A DNA stretch of 64,000 nucleotides from Flavobacterium enshiense (GCF_022836875.1 NZ_CP090376.1:1612001-1676000), one strand, 5' to 3'. Counted from the first letter of the stretch, positions 35,822-45,759 are shown. The notes: generated by a model not told the origin, from the letters alone. Translations and numbers: made by a program.

Positions 35822-37426
35822 ATGGGTAAAATTATATTATGTTTGCTGGTTAACCTTTTTTTTAATCCCCTCTGGTTGTTTAGCCAAAATGAATTTCTCG
35901 ACCCAACTTTCGGGACAAATGGAATCATATTTCAAAACTATACTGATCTGCAAACAGGTCACGGTGGCGAGTCAAACTTTGTGTCGATTGTTTTGCAGCC
36001 TGATGATAAGTTTATTACCGCTTCAAATTATCATCTCCACGGCAGGGATCCCAGATATGTAATAATCCGGTACAATAATGACGGAGCTTTAGATACGGCA
36101 TTTGTAGAAAATGGTTTTATTGCCAGTGAAGTGAATAATAATATTGTCGACATCAAATTTCAATCGGACGGAAAGATTATTGGTCTTGCCGCGGAAGGAA
36201 TTTATCCATCTTTAACACATTATTTATTTCGCTATAATGCAGATGGTTCGCCAGATGACTCTTTCGGAACTAATGGAGCCGTTACGGATGAGGTAAATTC
36301 TCTTCGGTTATTAACAATTCAGTCAGACGATAAAATTTTGGTTGGCAAAACCATCGGGTATGATTGGGTCTTCCCTAGTTTTACAGTCGAAAGATACAAA
36401 CCGGACGGAACGCCGGATGCTGGTTTCGGAAATAAAGGAGCAATTGATTTTTCACTGCCTCAGGCGAATTTGTCGTTGCTGGGTATTGTAAGCCAGGCGG
36501 ATAGAAAAATACTGCTAAATGTTCTTGTTAAAACTGCCAATCCCGATGACTATCGAACTAACATTCTTTTTGTGAGATTAAATGAGGATGGCAGTTTCGA
36601 TGCAACTTTCGGTGAAGAAGGGTTGAGGGTTTTTAATTTTGACGATACTGATTATGCTTCAAAAGTTTTGGTTAACTCCGATGGGAAAATGGTGTTTTTA
36701 ACTTTGAGTTATGGGTTATCGTCAGACAGTAGTGAACGTGTAATAAGATTAATACGCTTAAATGCGGATGGAGATTTTGATTATACTTTCGGAACAAACG
36801 GAATTAGAATAATGAAATATCCCCCTTTATTTTCGTCGTTTTAAGAACTTGAAAACGGAAAACTAATGACTATCGGAACTTATCAGACAAGTGAAAATCC
36901 GACACCGGAAAATAATCAGGAACCTGTCGGTATAGTAATTTCACGCTTTAATTGGGATGGAGAATTGGATGCGGGTTTTGGTCAAAATGGTTATATAAGG
37001 ACCACGTTGCCTTATAGCAGGGCCTTAGGAAGCCGATTAGTTATGCAGCGTGATGATAAAATTCTTGTAGGGGCAACTTTTTGTGAGGCCTGGATGTCTA
37101 GTCATCCGTATACTGTGGTTTTAAGATATGATGCGGGAGAAAGACTTGCAGTTTCAGAATTTAATGAAACGGATGTTTTTCGTGTTTATCCAAACCCTTT
37201 CAAGGAGTCAGTAACGATAGATTTTACGCTTGACGATCCTGAAATACTTTCGATGGATTTGTACAGTAATGATGGCAGAAAAGTGGCCAATTTAATGAAG
37301 AATCAGGAATTTCAAGGGGGATACAATTCCCAAAAACTGGATTTTCCGGGAGCGCTGGCAGATGGCGTTTATTCTTTGAAGGTTTTCAACGGAAATGACG
37401 CTGTTACCATTAAAATTGTGAAGTAG
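35822..37426 (+). pseudogene. Delta-60 repeat T9SS cargo gene, copy A, broken by one in-frame stop
   Basis: Reading through a single TAA at 36842-36844 gives 534 codons, matching the intact paralogue at 40504-42105 along its full length. The paralogue has AAA (Lys) at the TAA position, in the context SLKELENG versus SF-stop-ELENG. The N-terminal part (340 residues, 35822-36844) carries a signal peptide and six delta-60 repeats (for example FLDPTFGTNG, SPDDSFGTNG); the C-terminal part (186 residues from an ATG at 36866) holds the seventh repeat and the T9SS type A signal (VYPNPFKESV ... TIKIVK). Without read-through the exported part would lose its sorting signal, so it is probably nonfunctional or a very recent mutation. 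Confidence 0.88.
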
Positions 37427-37531
37427 GAAGAAAGTAATGTTTATTTCGGGAACTTTTTTGCATTCTTCAGAATTTGACAACTCAAACTTAAGTTACTATC
37501 CAAATCCCATGATGGCATTGATAGCTTTGTA

Positions 37532-37561
37532 AAAGACCTCATTTTTGAGGTCTTTTTTTTT
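37532..37561 (+). terminator. Second copy of the GACCTC terminator
   Basis: Same stem and loop as at 35727-35756 (AAAGACCTCA, TTTT, TGAGGTCTTT), about 100 bases after copy A. Confidence 0.85.
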
Positions 37562-37589
37562 AACACTAAAGTAAATTTAGAACGGGTTA

Positions 37590-37597
37590 TATTTTTG
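37590..37597 (+). promoter_or_regulatory. -7 element of delta-60 copy B
   Basis: TATTTTTG, followed by TAACTTTA as before copy A; part of the duplicated upstream block. Confidence 0.5.
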
Positions 37598-37628
37598 TAA
37601 CTTTATGGCAATCAAAAAGTTAGAAATC

Positions 37629-38164
37629 ATGAGTAAAATTACTTTCCTTTTTTTATGGATGCTGATTTTAGCTTTTTCGGTTTCCTATTCCCGGGATGGT
37701 GTACTCGATGCATCATTTGACGAAGACGGAAAACCGTGCCTTCACTTTATTGGCTATAGCGAATCAAAATTTGGAGGGGTATTGGTTCAAACGGATGATA
37801 AAATTATTGTAAGAGCCAATTTTTCAGAAGTTTATCTTTCATCTTATTATCCACGTACTTTTTTGTTAAAATATAATTCAAGGCTTTTGGAACAGTCTGA
37901 ATTTAGCTCCTTTAAAAATGGTTTTATGTTTTATCCTAACCAAATTAAAGAAAATGGTGTAAGCGTTGATTTCAATCTTGGTCAAACGGATGATCTTTCC
38001 ATCGATTTATATGATTTGGATGGAAAATTAATTAAACAATTAATTAAAAAACAAACTTTTTCCCTGGTAGTAATCAGTTGAACCTTAAAGTACCGACTAC
38101 AATCACTGGGAGTGTATTTCCTGTAAATACATTCAAATATTGGGAAGAAAGTTTTTTTAAGTAG
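37629..38164 (+). pseudogene. Delta-60 gene copy B, internally deleted and frameshifted
   Basis: Begins MSKITFLFLWMLILAFSVSY (signal peptide) and one repeat (GVLDASFDEDG), then jumps to the segment equivalent to the last repeat (VQTDDKIIVRANFSEVY) and the sorting domain (MFYPNQIKENGVSVDFNL). About 370 codons of the paralogue are missing. Near 38057-38061 one T seems lost: the current frame stops at 38079-38081, while the -1 frame continues as PGSNQLNLKVPTTITGSVF and ends in FFK-stop at 38164. Its upstream block copies that of gene A. The following 38165-38445 holds no gene that I can see. Confidence 0.85.
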
Positions 38165-38445
38165 TAAAATAGGAAACTCAGAAATTGCTTCACTTTTATC
38201 ACACTACTAAACATGACATATCTTCGACGGCTATTTTGATTTGCTGAAAATCTAAAAAAGATGTTGTTTTTAGTTGGTTTGTAATCTTTTAAAAATTACT
38301 AAAATATTATTGCTGTCAGAATCTTTATAGATCAATATTATTTTTAAAGAGATTTTGTGGCATGTGATAACTACTGTTAAACTTAGGTTGTAAGTTTTTT
38401 GGGATTATGAAAATTTATGATTTTAAAGTATAAAAGTAAGAAATA

Positions 38446-40011
38446 ATGAAAAGGTTTATATTAATTGTTATAGTAGTATTAAGTACCTCCTTGAGTGGGG
38501 TTTTTCCGCAAAATGGGGTTTTGGATACGACATTTGGTACTAATGGATTTCAAGAAGTTACCATTAATGAATCTCCGATAGGGATACAGGCAATGGCGGT
38601 GCAACAAGATTCCAAAATATTGGTAGCAAACTATGGTTATGTAATGAGGTTCAATGCCAACGGAACCAAAGATAAAAGTTTTGGAAATAATGGGTACATC
38701 ATATCACCGGTGTCCAGTGATAACTATTCAATCAATTTGCAAGCGGATAATAAATTTTTAATCGCAGGCTGGCCGGATACGGGAGGTAATATTTTGGCAC
38801 GTTATGATACAAACGGTTCATTAGATCCATCTTTTGGGGTGGGAGGAGTTGTATATTGGAATTCACGGCCTAAGGGTTTTGATAGTTTGGACGAAATTAG
38901 ATCCGTGTTGCATAGTAGCGGGAAGATAACGGTTTCTTTAAAATTTACCAATAATACTAATGAAGATACAATGTATTTATTGTTGCGTTTTAATAGTAAT
39001 GGTAGTAAAGATTTAAGTTTTGGTGTAGACGGGGAATTTAGTTGGAATCCAGCAGGTACAGATGGTTTAACACTTGCTATGGCGGCAGATTCAAATGATA
39101 AATTATTTTTAAGTGTAAACGAACACGAATATACATTTGGTTTTCCACGGGAATTTGGTGGAGACTACATTGTCAGACTGACAAGTGCAGGAGGATTGGA
39201 TTCCTCTTTTGGGACTAATGGGATCAGGTACCTGAATTCTGTTGCCGAGGTCACAAACGGAACATTTTCTTGTTGGCGGGTTTTGTCTTCTGGTGAAATT
39301 TTGCTTTCCTACAATTTTATGACGGATTTGGGCAATAGATTTTCCAAAATAGTAAAATTGACGAATAATGGCTCATTAGACTTGAATTTTGGCACGACCG
39401 GTGTAATCAACGTTAATGAGTATTATCTTAATTATTCTTCGTATTTTATTCATCCGTTTTTGTGGGGACTACCTAATGGCAAGATTATTACTGGAGGGAT
39501 TTCTGGGAACTCACGCAATTTATTTTCAATGACATGTTTAAATCCAAATGGAACGAAGGATACTACTTTTGGTACTAATGGGACTGTAACAACCGCTCTT
39601 GGGTATGATACCCATTTTTTCATCGAACCCGATTTTCAATTGCCAAATACTATAACAGTAGGATTCAATACATTTTTTTCTGTGAGTGGAGGTTGGCTTT
39701 TACGTTATACAATGGGCAGTTCTTTAAATACAGCGAGTAATTTTATTGACGATTCCTTTAAGCTGTATCCTATTCCAATTAGGGATGGCTCTCCGTTGAA
39801 AGTTGATTTTACGCTTTCTGGTTCCGAAAAAGTTTCGGTAGATTTATTAGATGTAAGCGGGAAAGTGATATCGAATTTGATGAAAGATGAGTTTTTCTCT
39901 CATGGTAACAATCAGATGGAATTGGTTGTCCCAGCGCATTTGTCCAAAGGGGTGTATTTTTTAAATATCAATTCAGATTCAGGTACTAAAGTTTTTAAAA
40001 TAGTAAAATAG
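38446..40011 (+). CDS. Delta-60 repeat protein with T9SS type A sorting domain, copy C
   Basis: 521 residues: signal peptide (MKRFILIVIVVLSTSLSGVFPQ), seven delta-60 repeats marked by GxxDxxFGxxG (VLDTTFGTNG, TKDKSFGNNG, SLDPSFGVGG, SKDLSFGVDG, GLDSSFGTNG, SLDLNFGTTG, TKDTTFGTNG), then the sorting domain (FKLYPIPIRDGSPLKVDFTL ... KGVYFLNI, TKVFKIVK). Seven repeats suggest a seven-bladed propeller, which is inference. It should be secreted through T9SS to the cell surface; the ligand is unknown. It is the most diverged intact member of the local family. Confidence 0.87.
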   Translation: MKRFILIVIVVLSTSLSGVFPQNGVLDTTFGTNGFQEVTINESPIGIQAMAVQQDSKILVANYGYVMRFNANGTKDKSFGNNGYIISPVSSDNYSINLQADNKFLIAGWPDTGGNILARYDTNGSLDPSFGVGGVVYWNSRPKGFDSLDEIRSVLHSSGKITVSLKFTNNTNEDTMYLLLRFNSNGSKDLSFGVDGEFSWNPAGTDGLTLAMAADSNDKLFLSVNEHEYTFGFPREFGGDYIVRLTSAGGLDSSFGTNGIRYLNSVAEVTNGTFSCWRVLSSGEILLSYNFMTDLGNRFSKIVKLTNNGSLDLNFGTTGVINVNEYYLNYSSYFIHPFLWGLPNGKIITGGISGNSRNLFSMTCLNPNGTKDTTFGTNGTVTTALGYDTHFFIEPDFQLPNTITVGFNTFFSVSGGWLLRYTMGSSLNTASNFIDDSFKLYPIPIRDGSPLKVDFTLSGSEKVSVDLLDVSGKVISNLMKDEFFSHGNNQMELVVPAHLSKGVYFLNINSDSGTKVFKIVK

Positions 40012-40503
40012 GAGTCGTTTTTTTTATCTATGATTATTTGCATTTATAGAAAAAATAAAGTGTTTTTAAATGAAAATATGGATTTATTTACCATAAATAG
40101 CTGAGTAAGGTGTGGTTTTAAGGTTGTTAAGTTGTTGGGATTTAAAAAAAGGCAGTCGATTTTTACATTGCTTTTTTACAATGAATTTATTGTCGGCTCA
40201 ATTCCGAACGAATGTCAGATGGTTCATTTAATAGAACAATGATGATCTTTACGTTATTTTATTTCTGTGATTCTTCTATTTATTCAACTGATAATTAAAT
40301 TGAATGTAAAAATAATTGAGGGGGGCGGTTTCCAAACATGACGTTCATTTTTGAAAGTTTTCAACGGAAATAACGCCGTGACTATTAAAATTGTGAAGTA
40401 AGACGAAAGGGATATTTATTTCGGATGACTCCAATTTATTGTTTTTGAGGTTCGCAAATTTTGCAAGTTAGTATTTGAAGAGTAATGGTTTCAAAAAAAG
40501 GTT
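40012..40503. other. Intergenic region with a relic of a delta-60 gene
   Basis: Apart from the 51-nt relic at 40351-40401 nothing could be recognised. The sequence is AT-rich with several poly-T tracts, and no full TAnnTTTG box with a -33 partner was seen before the gene at 40504. Confidence 0.5.
40351..40401 (+). pseudogene. Relic of a delta-60 gene 3' end
   Basis: Reads LKVFNGNNAVTIKIVK and stop, almost identical to the last 16 codons of copy A (37375-37425), and similarity continues past the stop (GAAAG...TTTATTTCGG). It marks a lost copy that ended just upstream of copy E. Confidence 0.85.
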
Positions 40504-42105
40504 ATGAAAAAGATTACTTTATGTACGTTAGTGTACCTTTTATTTCCTCCGCTTTCGTTGTATAGCCAAAATGAGTTTCTTGATCAGAGTTTTGGAACAA
40601 ACGGAATCATATTTCAGATGTATAGTGATAATACTATGGATTTGGAATCTGAGTTTAAATCGATTGTATTACTGCCGGACGGATCGTTCCTCACTGCTAT
40701 AAATTTTAATCTGCGCGGCACGGATCCTAGATATGTTATTAACAGATACGACAAAAATGGTGTTTTAGATCCGGCATTCGGAATTAAAGGATTTGTTACA
40801 AGTAGTTTACAGAATAATATTGAAGATGTTGAATTACAGTCGGATGGTAAAATTATTGGTCTAGTCTGGCAGGGAGATTTTAACTCTTTGTCCAGTTATA
40901 TATTTCGCTTAAATCCGGATGGCTCTATAGATGACTCTTTCGGAACAAACGGAACCATAACAGATCCGGTAAATATTATAAAATCAATATCAGTTCAGGC
41001 AGATGACAGAATTTTGGCAGTTAAAGAGGCTGGAAGTGCCAGAGCCTTTGTTAGTTTCACAGCGGAGAGATATAAACCGGACGGAATGCCGGATACTGAT
41101 TTCGGAAGTAATGGAGTGATTGATTTTTTGATGCCTCAGACAAATATTACGCTGCATGATATTATAAGTCAGAAGGATGGGAAAATTATGATAAGCGGAA
41201 ACTATGGAAGTGCTAATCCTGATGACTATCAAAGAGACGTTTTTTTTATGAGGTTAAAAGATGATGGCAATTTGGATACAACTTTCGGTGATGAAGGGGT
41301 GAGAAGTTTTAATTTTTTGGATGTAGATGACACAACAGATGTTTTGGTTCAGTCCAGTGGGAAAACGGTATTTTTATGCTCCAGCTATGGGTTATTTCCC
41401 AGTATCGGAGTCGTAAATAGACTGGTACGTTTAAATGAGGAAGGGAATTTGGATGATACTTTCGGTACAGACGGAATTAAAGTAATAGAATATCCGATTC
41501 TGGGATTGCAGTCACTCAAAGAACTTGAAAACGGAGAGTTAATAGCTGCAGGAACTTATGAAACAAGTGAAAATCCTGATCCAACCAATAATTTTGAGCC
41601 GGTTGCACTAGGAATCGTGCATTTTAAAACGAACGGAGATTTAGATTCGAATTTTGGCAATAAGGGGTATATAACCTCAATACTGATAAACAGCAGAGCC
41701 TTAGATGGCAAATTAGCTATTCAGCCTGATGGTAAAATTCTTTCGGGAGCAACCTTTTGTGAAGCCTGGTTCTCTTGTCACCGTCATACTGTGGTTTTTC
41801 GAAATGATCCAAGCGGAAGGCTTGTGGTTTCGGAATTTGACAAAAATCATCCCTTTCTGATTTACCCAAATCCTTTCAGGGAAACCCTGACATTTGATTT
41901 TACCCTCAATCAGCCTGAAGTGCTTTCTATGGATTTATACAGCTTCGACGGCAGAAAAGTAACTGCTTTGCTGAAAGATCAAGGTTTTAAGGCAGGATTT
42001 AATTCTCAGAAACTGGATTTTTCCGGAACGTTGGCTGCAGGTATTTATTTCATAACGGTTTCGGGTGAGAATGAAACCAAAAATTTTAGAATAGTGAAAA
42101 AATAA
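40504..42105 (+). CDS. Delta-60 repeat protein with T9SS type A sorting domain, copy E
   Basis: 533 residues and the closest relative of copy A. Signal peptide MKKITLCTLVYLLFPPLSLYSQ, seven repeats (FLDQSFGTNG, VLDPAFGIKG, SIDDSFGTNG, MPDTDFGSNG, NLDTTFGDEG, NLDDTFGTDG, DLDSNFGNKG) and a sorting domain starting FLIYPNPFRETLTFDFTL and ending KNFRIVKK. Predicted to be a surface or released seven-bladed propeller. Function unknown. This is the intact reference that shows which base is mutated in copy A. Confidence 0.88.
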   Translation: MKKITLCTLVYLLFPPLSLYSQNEFLDQSFGTNGIIFQMYSDNTMDLESEFKSIVLLPDGSFLTAINFNLRGTDPRYVINRYDKNGVLDPAFGIKGFVTSSLQNNIEDVELQSDGKIIGLVWQGDFNSLSSYIFRLNPDGSIDDSFGTNGTITDPVNIIKSISVQADDRILAVKEAGSARAFVSFTAERYKPDGMPDTDFGSNGVIDFLMPQTNITLHDIISQKDGKIMISGNYGSANPDDYQRDVFFMRLKDDGNLDTTFGDEGVRSFNFLDVDDTTDVLVQSSGKTVFLCSSYGLFPSIGVVNRLVRLNEEGNLDDTFGTDGIKVIEYPILGLQSLKELENGELIAAGTYETSENPDPTNNFEPVALGIVHFKTNGDLDSNFGNKGYITSILINSRALDGKLAIQPDGKILSGATFCEAWFSCHRHTVVFRNDPSGRLVVSEFDKNHPFLIYPNPFRETLTFDFTLNQPEVLSMDLYSFDGRKVTALLKDQGFKAGFNSQKLDFSGTLAAGIYFITVSGENETKNFRIVKK

Positions 42106-42612
42106 GTAAAGCAAAATGAAGTTAAAAGTTTTGCTTCTTTTTATATTGAATTTTGATGTAAATAGTCTGTTATCATGGATTCAATTTATAATAATCCATT
42201 CTCACGGATTCTGTTCTTCATAGAGTTGCCCAGCTCGGATTTTTTTGACAATACTGCCCCAATAATGGTGATGTTAAAGCACGTCAAAGCGATGGAGATT
42301 CCCCCCAAATTTAAAGTCGTTTCTTTTGAAACTAAGCAATGTAATTGAGACTGTTTTTTGATTTGTCATGAATGGTTTTCAAGTGAGTCTTTGGTTCAGA
42401 TGTAAAGAGTTCTGGTGGTAAAAATTTAAAAGTAAGGATGCTGTATTGCAAGACATACAGTTGTTAAATGCCTGATTTTTTTTTGTACAAGTACTTTTTT
42501 CGAACCTGTGTGTGGAAATAATATTTGAAGTGATTTATTAATTGTTACTGGCAGGCAGTCGTAGGTTCTTGCAGTATTACGTACATCTATCGGTAAATTA
42601 AATTGTAAAAAG
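42106..42612. other. Intergenic region, mostly unexplained
   Basis: About 500 bases between two delta-60 genes. The only coding-like stretch is a 57-codon frame at 42175-42348. No promoter of consensus form was found before the gene at 42613. Confidence 0.5.
42175..42348 (+). CDS. Possible small ORF of unknown function
   Basis: 57 residues from an ATG, beginning MDSIYNNPFSRILFFIEL and containing DNTAPIMVMLKHVKAMEI. The composition is plausible for protein, but there is no promoter, no family and no neighbour support. It may be a relic of a lost gene or chance. Confidence 0.2.
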   Translation: MDSIYNNPFSRILFFIELPSSDFFDNTAPIMVMLKHVKAMEIPPKFKVVSFETKQCN

Positions 42613-43893
42613 ATGAAATATTGGTTTTTTTTACTACTGTTTCTGATAACAGAAATAATAGTTGCGCAGAATGGAACCCTTGACCCCACTTTTAACGGTA
42701 ACGGGAGGGTTTTGGCTACGTTTAATGTTTTCGACTCCGCCGTGCATTCCATGCTTCTGCAGCCGGACGGAAAGATAATTGCAGGAGGTACCGTATCAAA
42801 TCATGGCCTTTTTTCACAGTTTGCATTAGCTAGGTTCGATAGCAGTGGTAAACTTGATCCTACATTTGGAACCGCAGGTTTAGTGATTGGTAATTTTTCA
42901 ACCGGTAAGATTTCATTGAATTCCGCATTATTACAATCAAGCGGAATGATAGTAACCGGAGGAATTGTATATAATGATTATGTGGATTCGCAATTTGTCA
43001 TGACCCGATTTGACAGCAACGGAAATTTTGATAACTCTTTTGGAACGGACGGTCTTGTTTTACGAAATTTTCTGAATGTAAAATCGATAATTGCTCAGTC
43101 GGACGAAAAAATTCTGGTAGCCGGCTTTTCGATTGCTGATTCGAACAGAGATTTCGTATTGCTTCGATTCAATCCCGATGGAAGTGTAGACGACGGTTTT
43201 GGTACTAACGGCGTGGTAACTACATCAGTAGGGGCAAAAGATTTTGCACATGACATTACAATACAATCTGATGGAAAAATTGTGTTGGTTGGAGCGGTCC
43301 AAAATATTAGCGGAGAATATCATAGCGATTTTGCTATTGTCCGATATTTTGGTGACGGAAATCTGGATACCTCTTTCGGAACCAACGGAATCAAAATAAT
43401 AGATATTGATGATATGGATGAAGCACAATCTGTAAAAATGCAGTCTGATGATAAAATAGTATTTAGTGGCTGGTCTTCTTCCATTTCGGGACAAACGACT
43501 TCTTTTCAGGTAATTCGGCTTTTTCCAAATGGCGATATAGATACTGGTTTCGGTGAATCCGGGGTGTTTAGTTCGCCAATTAAATTCAATGCACACGAAC
43601 AGCTTATTCAGTTTCAAAGCGATTCTAAAATACTGGTTGTAGGTGCAGTTTCAACAACAAGCGCTCATGATATTGCGATGATTCGTCTGCAGGCCGATGG
43701 CACACCAGACACCACATTTGGAACGAACGGTGTTGTGGTTACTACTGATGGCCCGGAAACCAGCAGTCAGGCTAACTGTGTCCTGATACAGCCGGACGGG
43801 AAGATTTTAATCGGAGGTGAGTCCGGGGAAGGTCTCATGTCATACCATCCTCATTTTGTGATACAGCGATATGATTCAGGAATAGGAAGATAG
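42613..43893 (+). CDS. Delta-60 repeat protein without a visible sorting domain, copy F
   Basis: 426 residues: signal peptide MKYWFFLLLFLITEIIVAQ and seven delta-60 repeats (TLDPTFNGNG, KLDPTFGTAG, NFDNSFGTDG, SVDDGFGTNG, NLDTSFGTNG, DIDTGFGESG, TPDTTFGTNG). It ends abruptly after HPHFVIQRYDSGIGR, exactly where the paralogues continue into the YPNPF sorting domain. No sorting domain could be read in any frame after the stop. It should reach the periplasm by Sec, but T9SS export would fail unless another signal exists. Confidence 0.85.
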   Translation: MKYWFFLLLFLITEIIVAQNGTLDPTFNGNGRVLATFNVFDSAVHSMLLQPDGKIIAGGTVSNHGLFSQFALARFDSSGKLDPTFGTAGLVIGNFSTGKISLNSALLQSSGMIVTGGIVYNDYVDSQFVMTRFDSNGNFDNSFGTDGLVLRNFLNVKSIIAQSDEKILVAGFSIADSNRDFVLLRFNPDGSVDDGFGTNGVVTTSVGAKDFAHDITIQSDGKIVLVGAVQNISGEYHSDFAIVRYFGDGNLDTSFGTNGIKIIDIDDMDEAQSVKMQSDDKIVFSGWSSSISGQTTSFQVIRLFPNGDIDTGFGESGVFSSPIKFNAHEQLIQFQSDSKILVVGAVSTTSAHDIAMIRLQADGTPDTTFGTNGVVVTTDGPETSSQANCVLIQPDGKILIGGESGEGLMSYHPHFVIQRYDSGIGR

Positions 43894-44023
43894 TAGCAAA
43901 TGATCATGGAATTTAAAATGGAGCGGTTACAATGCTGGACTATAAATTTCAGCGTATGAAACTGCGGCGTTTTATCAAGATGTAATGATAATGTGCTAAA
44001 AATCAGAATTAAACAATTTAGAA

Positions 44024-45673
44024 ATGAAAAATACAATCATATTTAAGAGATCTTTCAAAGGAGTTGTTCTTACCTTGCTACTGTTGCCTTTTGCGGTAAT
44101 TGCTCAAACAACAGCTATGGTAAATTATACTCCGTCTTCGGAAAATATTGCTAATCCGGAAAGAGGGTTTTACAGGCATACCGAAGTACATTCCTCGAGT
44201 TATATAGGGTTAAATCAGTCAACATTAGAAGGTTACAGGAAAAATAATAATATTACTTTGATACTGCGGGTTTTTTATATGGAAAGTTTTGTAAATGGGC
44301 CTATCTCGGATTCCTACTTAAGTAATATGCAGTCTGATTTTAATAAAATTAGGAATGCCGGGTTGAAATGCATAGTCCGTTTTGCCTATTCCGATAATAA
44401 AGATGCGGGGGTTCTCGATGCTCCTAAATCAGTTGTTTTACAGCATATTTCCCAGCTGAAAAACCTGTTGGTTTCAAATGAGGATGTTATTTGTTCACTG
44501 CAGGCGGGCTTCATAGGTGCCTGGGGAGAATGGTATTATACGGATCACTTTGGAAGGCCGCCTTCTGCTTCAGATTATGCCAACAGAAAAGAAGTGGTTG
44601 ATGCAATACTGACATCGCTGCCCAGTTCAAAAATGGTTCAGATCAGGACGCCTAAGTTAAAGCAGAAAACCTATAATGTGACAGATCCTTTGTCTCAAGA
44701 TCAGGCTTTTAAGGGGACAGATTTGGCGAGAATAGGGCATCATAATGATTGTTTTTTAGCCAGTTCTACTGATTATGGAACGTATGAAAATGTTTCTGTC
44801 GAATATCCTTATTTGGAACAGGAAACCAAGTATTTGGTTATGGGAGGAGAAACCTGTTCCGTAAACGAACCAAGGTCAAAATGTGTCACCGCATTGTCTG
44901 AAATGGAAAAATTTCACTGGACCTATCTGAATGTCAGTTTTAATCCTGCGGTGACAAGCGGTTTTCAGGCTGAGGGTTGTTTTCCGGATATGCAGAAAAA
45001 ATTAGGATACCGGTTTGAATTGATTAGTGGAACTTTTTTGAAAACGGCCCGCGCCGGTACAGCTATGACTGTTGGTCTTAAGGTGAAAAATTCTGGTTTT
45101 GCCTCATTATTTAATGCCAGAACGGTGTTTTTGGTTTTAAGGAACACCTCCAATAGTCAGGAGTATAGACTTCCTTTGATTACTGATCCCCGATTCTGGT
45201 CGAGTAAAACAGAACAGGTTATTAGCGAAGAGGTAGTGCTGCCATCTAATATGGTTGCCGGGAATTATAAAATGTATCTATACCTCCCAGACAGAAAAGA
45301 GAATTTGGCACTGCGCCCGGAATATTCATTGCGTTTTTCCAACGAGTCTACTTGGGAAATCAATACAGGGTATAATAATTTGCTGCATACAATTGATGTG
45401 CAGTCAACGTTGGGTACTTATGGAAATACGGCCGCAAATATTAAACTGTATCCTGTACCTGCCAATGATAAACTGATTATTGAATTAGAAGGGATCAGCC
45501 AATATGAGGTTTCCATGTATAATTCCCTTGGACAAAAAATGAAGATCCAATATTCTTCCATGGCCGATAATATGCTGGTTATGGATACTCAGGATTTTAA
45601 TACCGGGGTTTATTTTATTCAATTTCAAAGTGAAGGGAAAAAAGAGGTTCGGTGTATTATTGTGAATCGATAG
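44024..45673 (+). CDS. Secreted DUF4874/DUF4832 protein with T9SS type A sorting domain
   Basis: 549 residues. After the signal peptide (to about residue 28, FAVIAQ) comes MVNYTPSSENIANPERGFYRHTE, the typical start of DUF4874, with LILRVFYMESF and GFIGAWGEWYY suggesting a TIM-barrel glycoside-hydrolase-like fold. DUF4832 follows (SGTFLKTARAGTAMTVGLKV, a beta-sandwich). The last 75 residues are the sorting domain (IKLYPVPANDKLIIEL ... RCIIVNR). A carbohydrate-active role is a family-based guess. Not part of the delta-60 family though adjacent to it. Confidence 0.85.
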   Translation: MKNTIIFKRSFKGVVLTLLLLPFAVIAQTTAMVNYTPSSENIANPERGFYRHTEVHSSSYIGLNQSTLEGYRKNNNITLILRVFYMESFVNGPISDSYLSNMQSDFNKIRNAGLKCIVRFAYSDNKDAGVLDAPKSVVLQHISQLKNLLVSNEDVICSLQAGFIGAWGEWYYTDHFGRPPSASDYANRKEVVDAILTSLPSSKMVQIRTPKLKQKTYNVTDPLSQDQAFKGTDLARIGHHNDCFLASSTDYGTYENVSVEYPYLEQETKYLVMGGETCSVNEPRSKCVTALSEMEKFHWTYLNVSFNPAVTSGFQAEGCFPDMQKKLGYRFELISGTFLKTARAGTAMTVGLKVKNSGFASLFNARTVFLVLRNTSNSQEYRLPLITDPRFWSSKTEQVISEEVVLPSNMVAGNYKMYLYLPDRKENLALRPEYSLRFSNESTWEINTGYNNLLHTIDVQSTLGTYGNTAANIKLYPVPANDKLIIELEGISQYEVSMYNSLGQKMKIQYSSMADNMLVMDTQDFNTGVYFIQFQSEGKKEVRCIIVNR

Positions 45674-45691
45674 GAGATGCTAGGAATTGAG

Positions 45692-45725
45692 AGGCGGTTT
45701 TGTAGATACCGCCTTTCTTTTTTTA
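45692..45725 (+). terminator. Terminator of the DUF4832 gene
   Basis: AGGCGGT (45692-45698), 9-nt loop, ACCGCCT (45708-45714), T-rich tail. Confidence 0.82.
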
Positions 45726-45759
45726 CCGAAATAAATTAGTAATATTTGGGTTTAAAAAT

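Noticed and set aside
36842..36844. Recoded stop (selenocysteine or programmed read-through)
   Set aside because: The codon is TAA, no recoding element was seen and the paralogue has a plain Lys codon; mutation is simpler.
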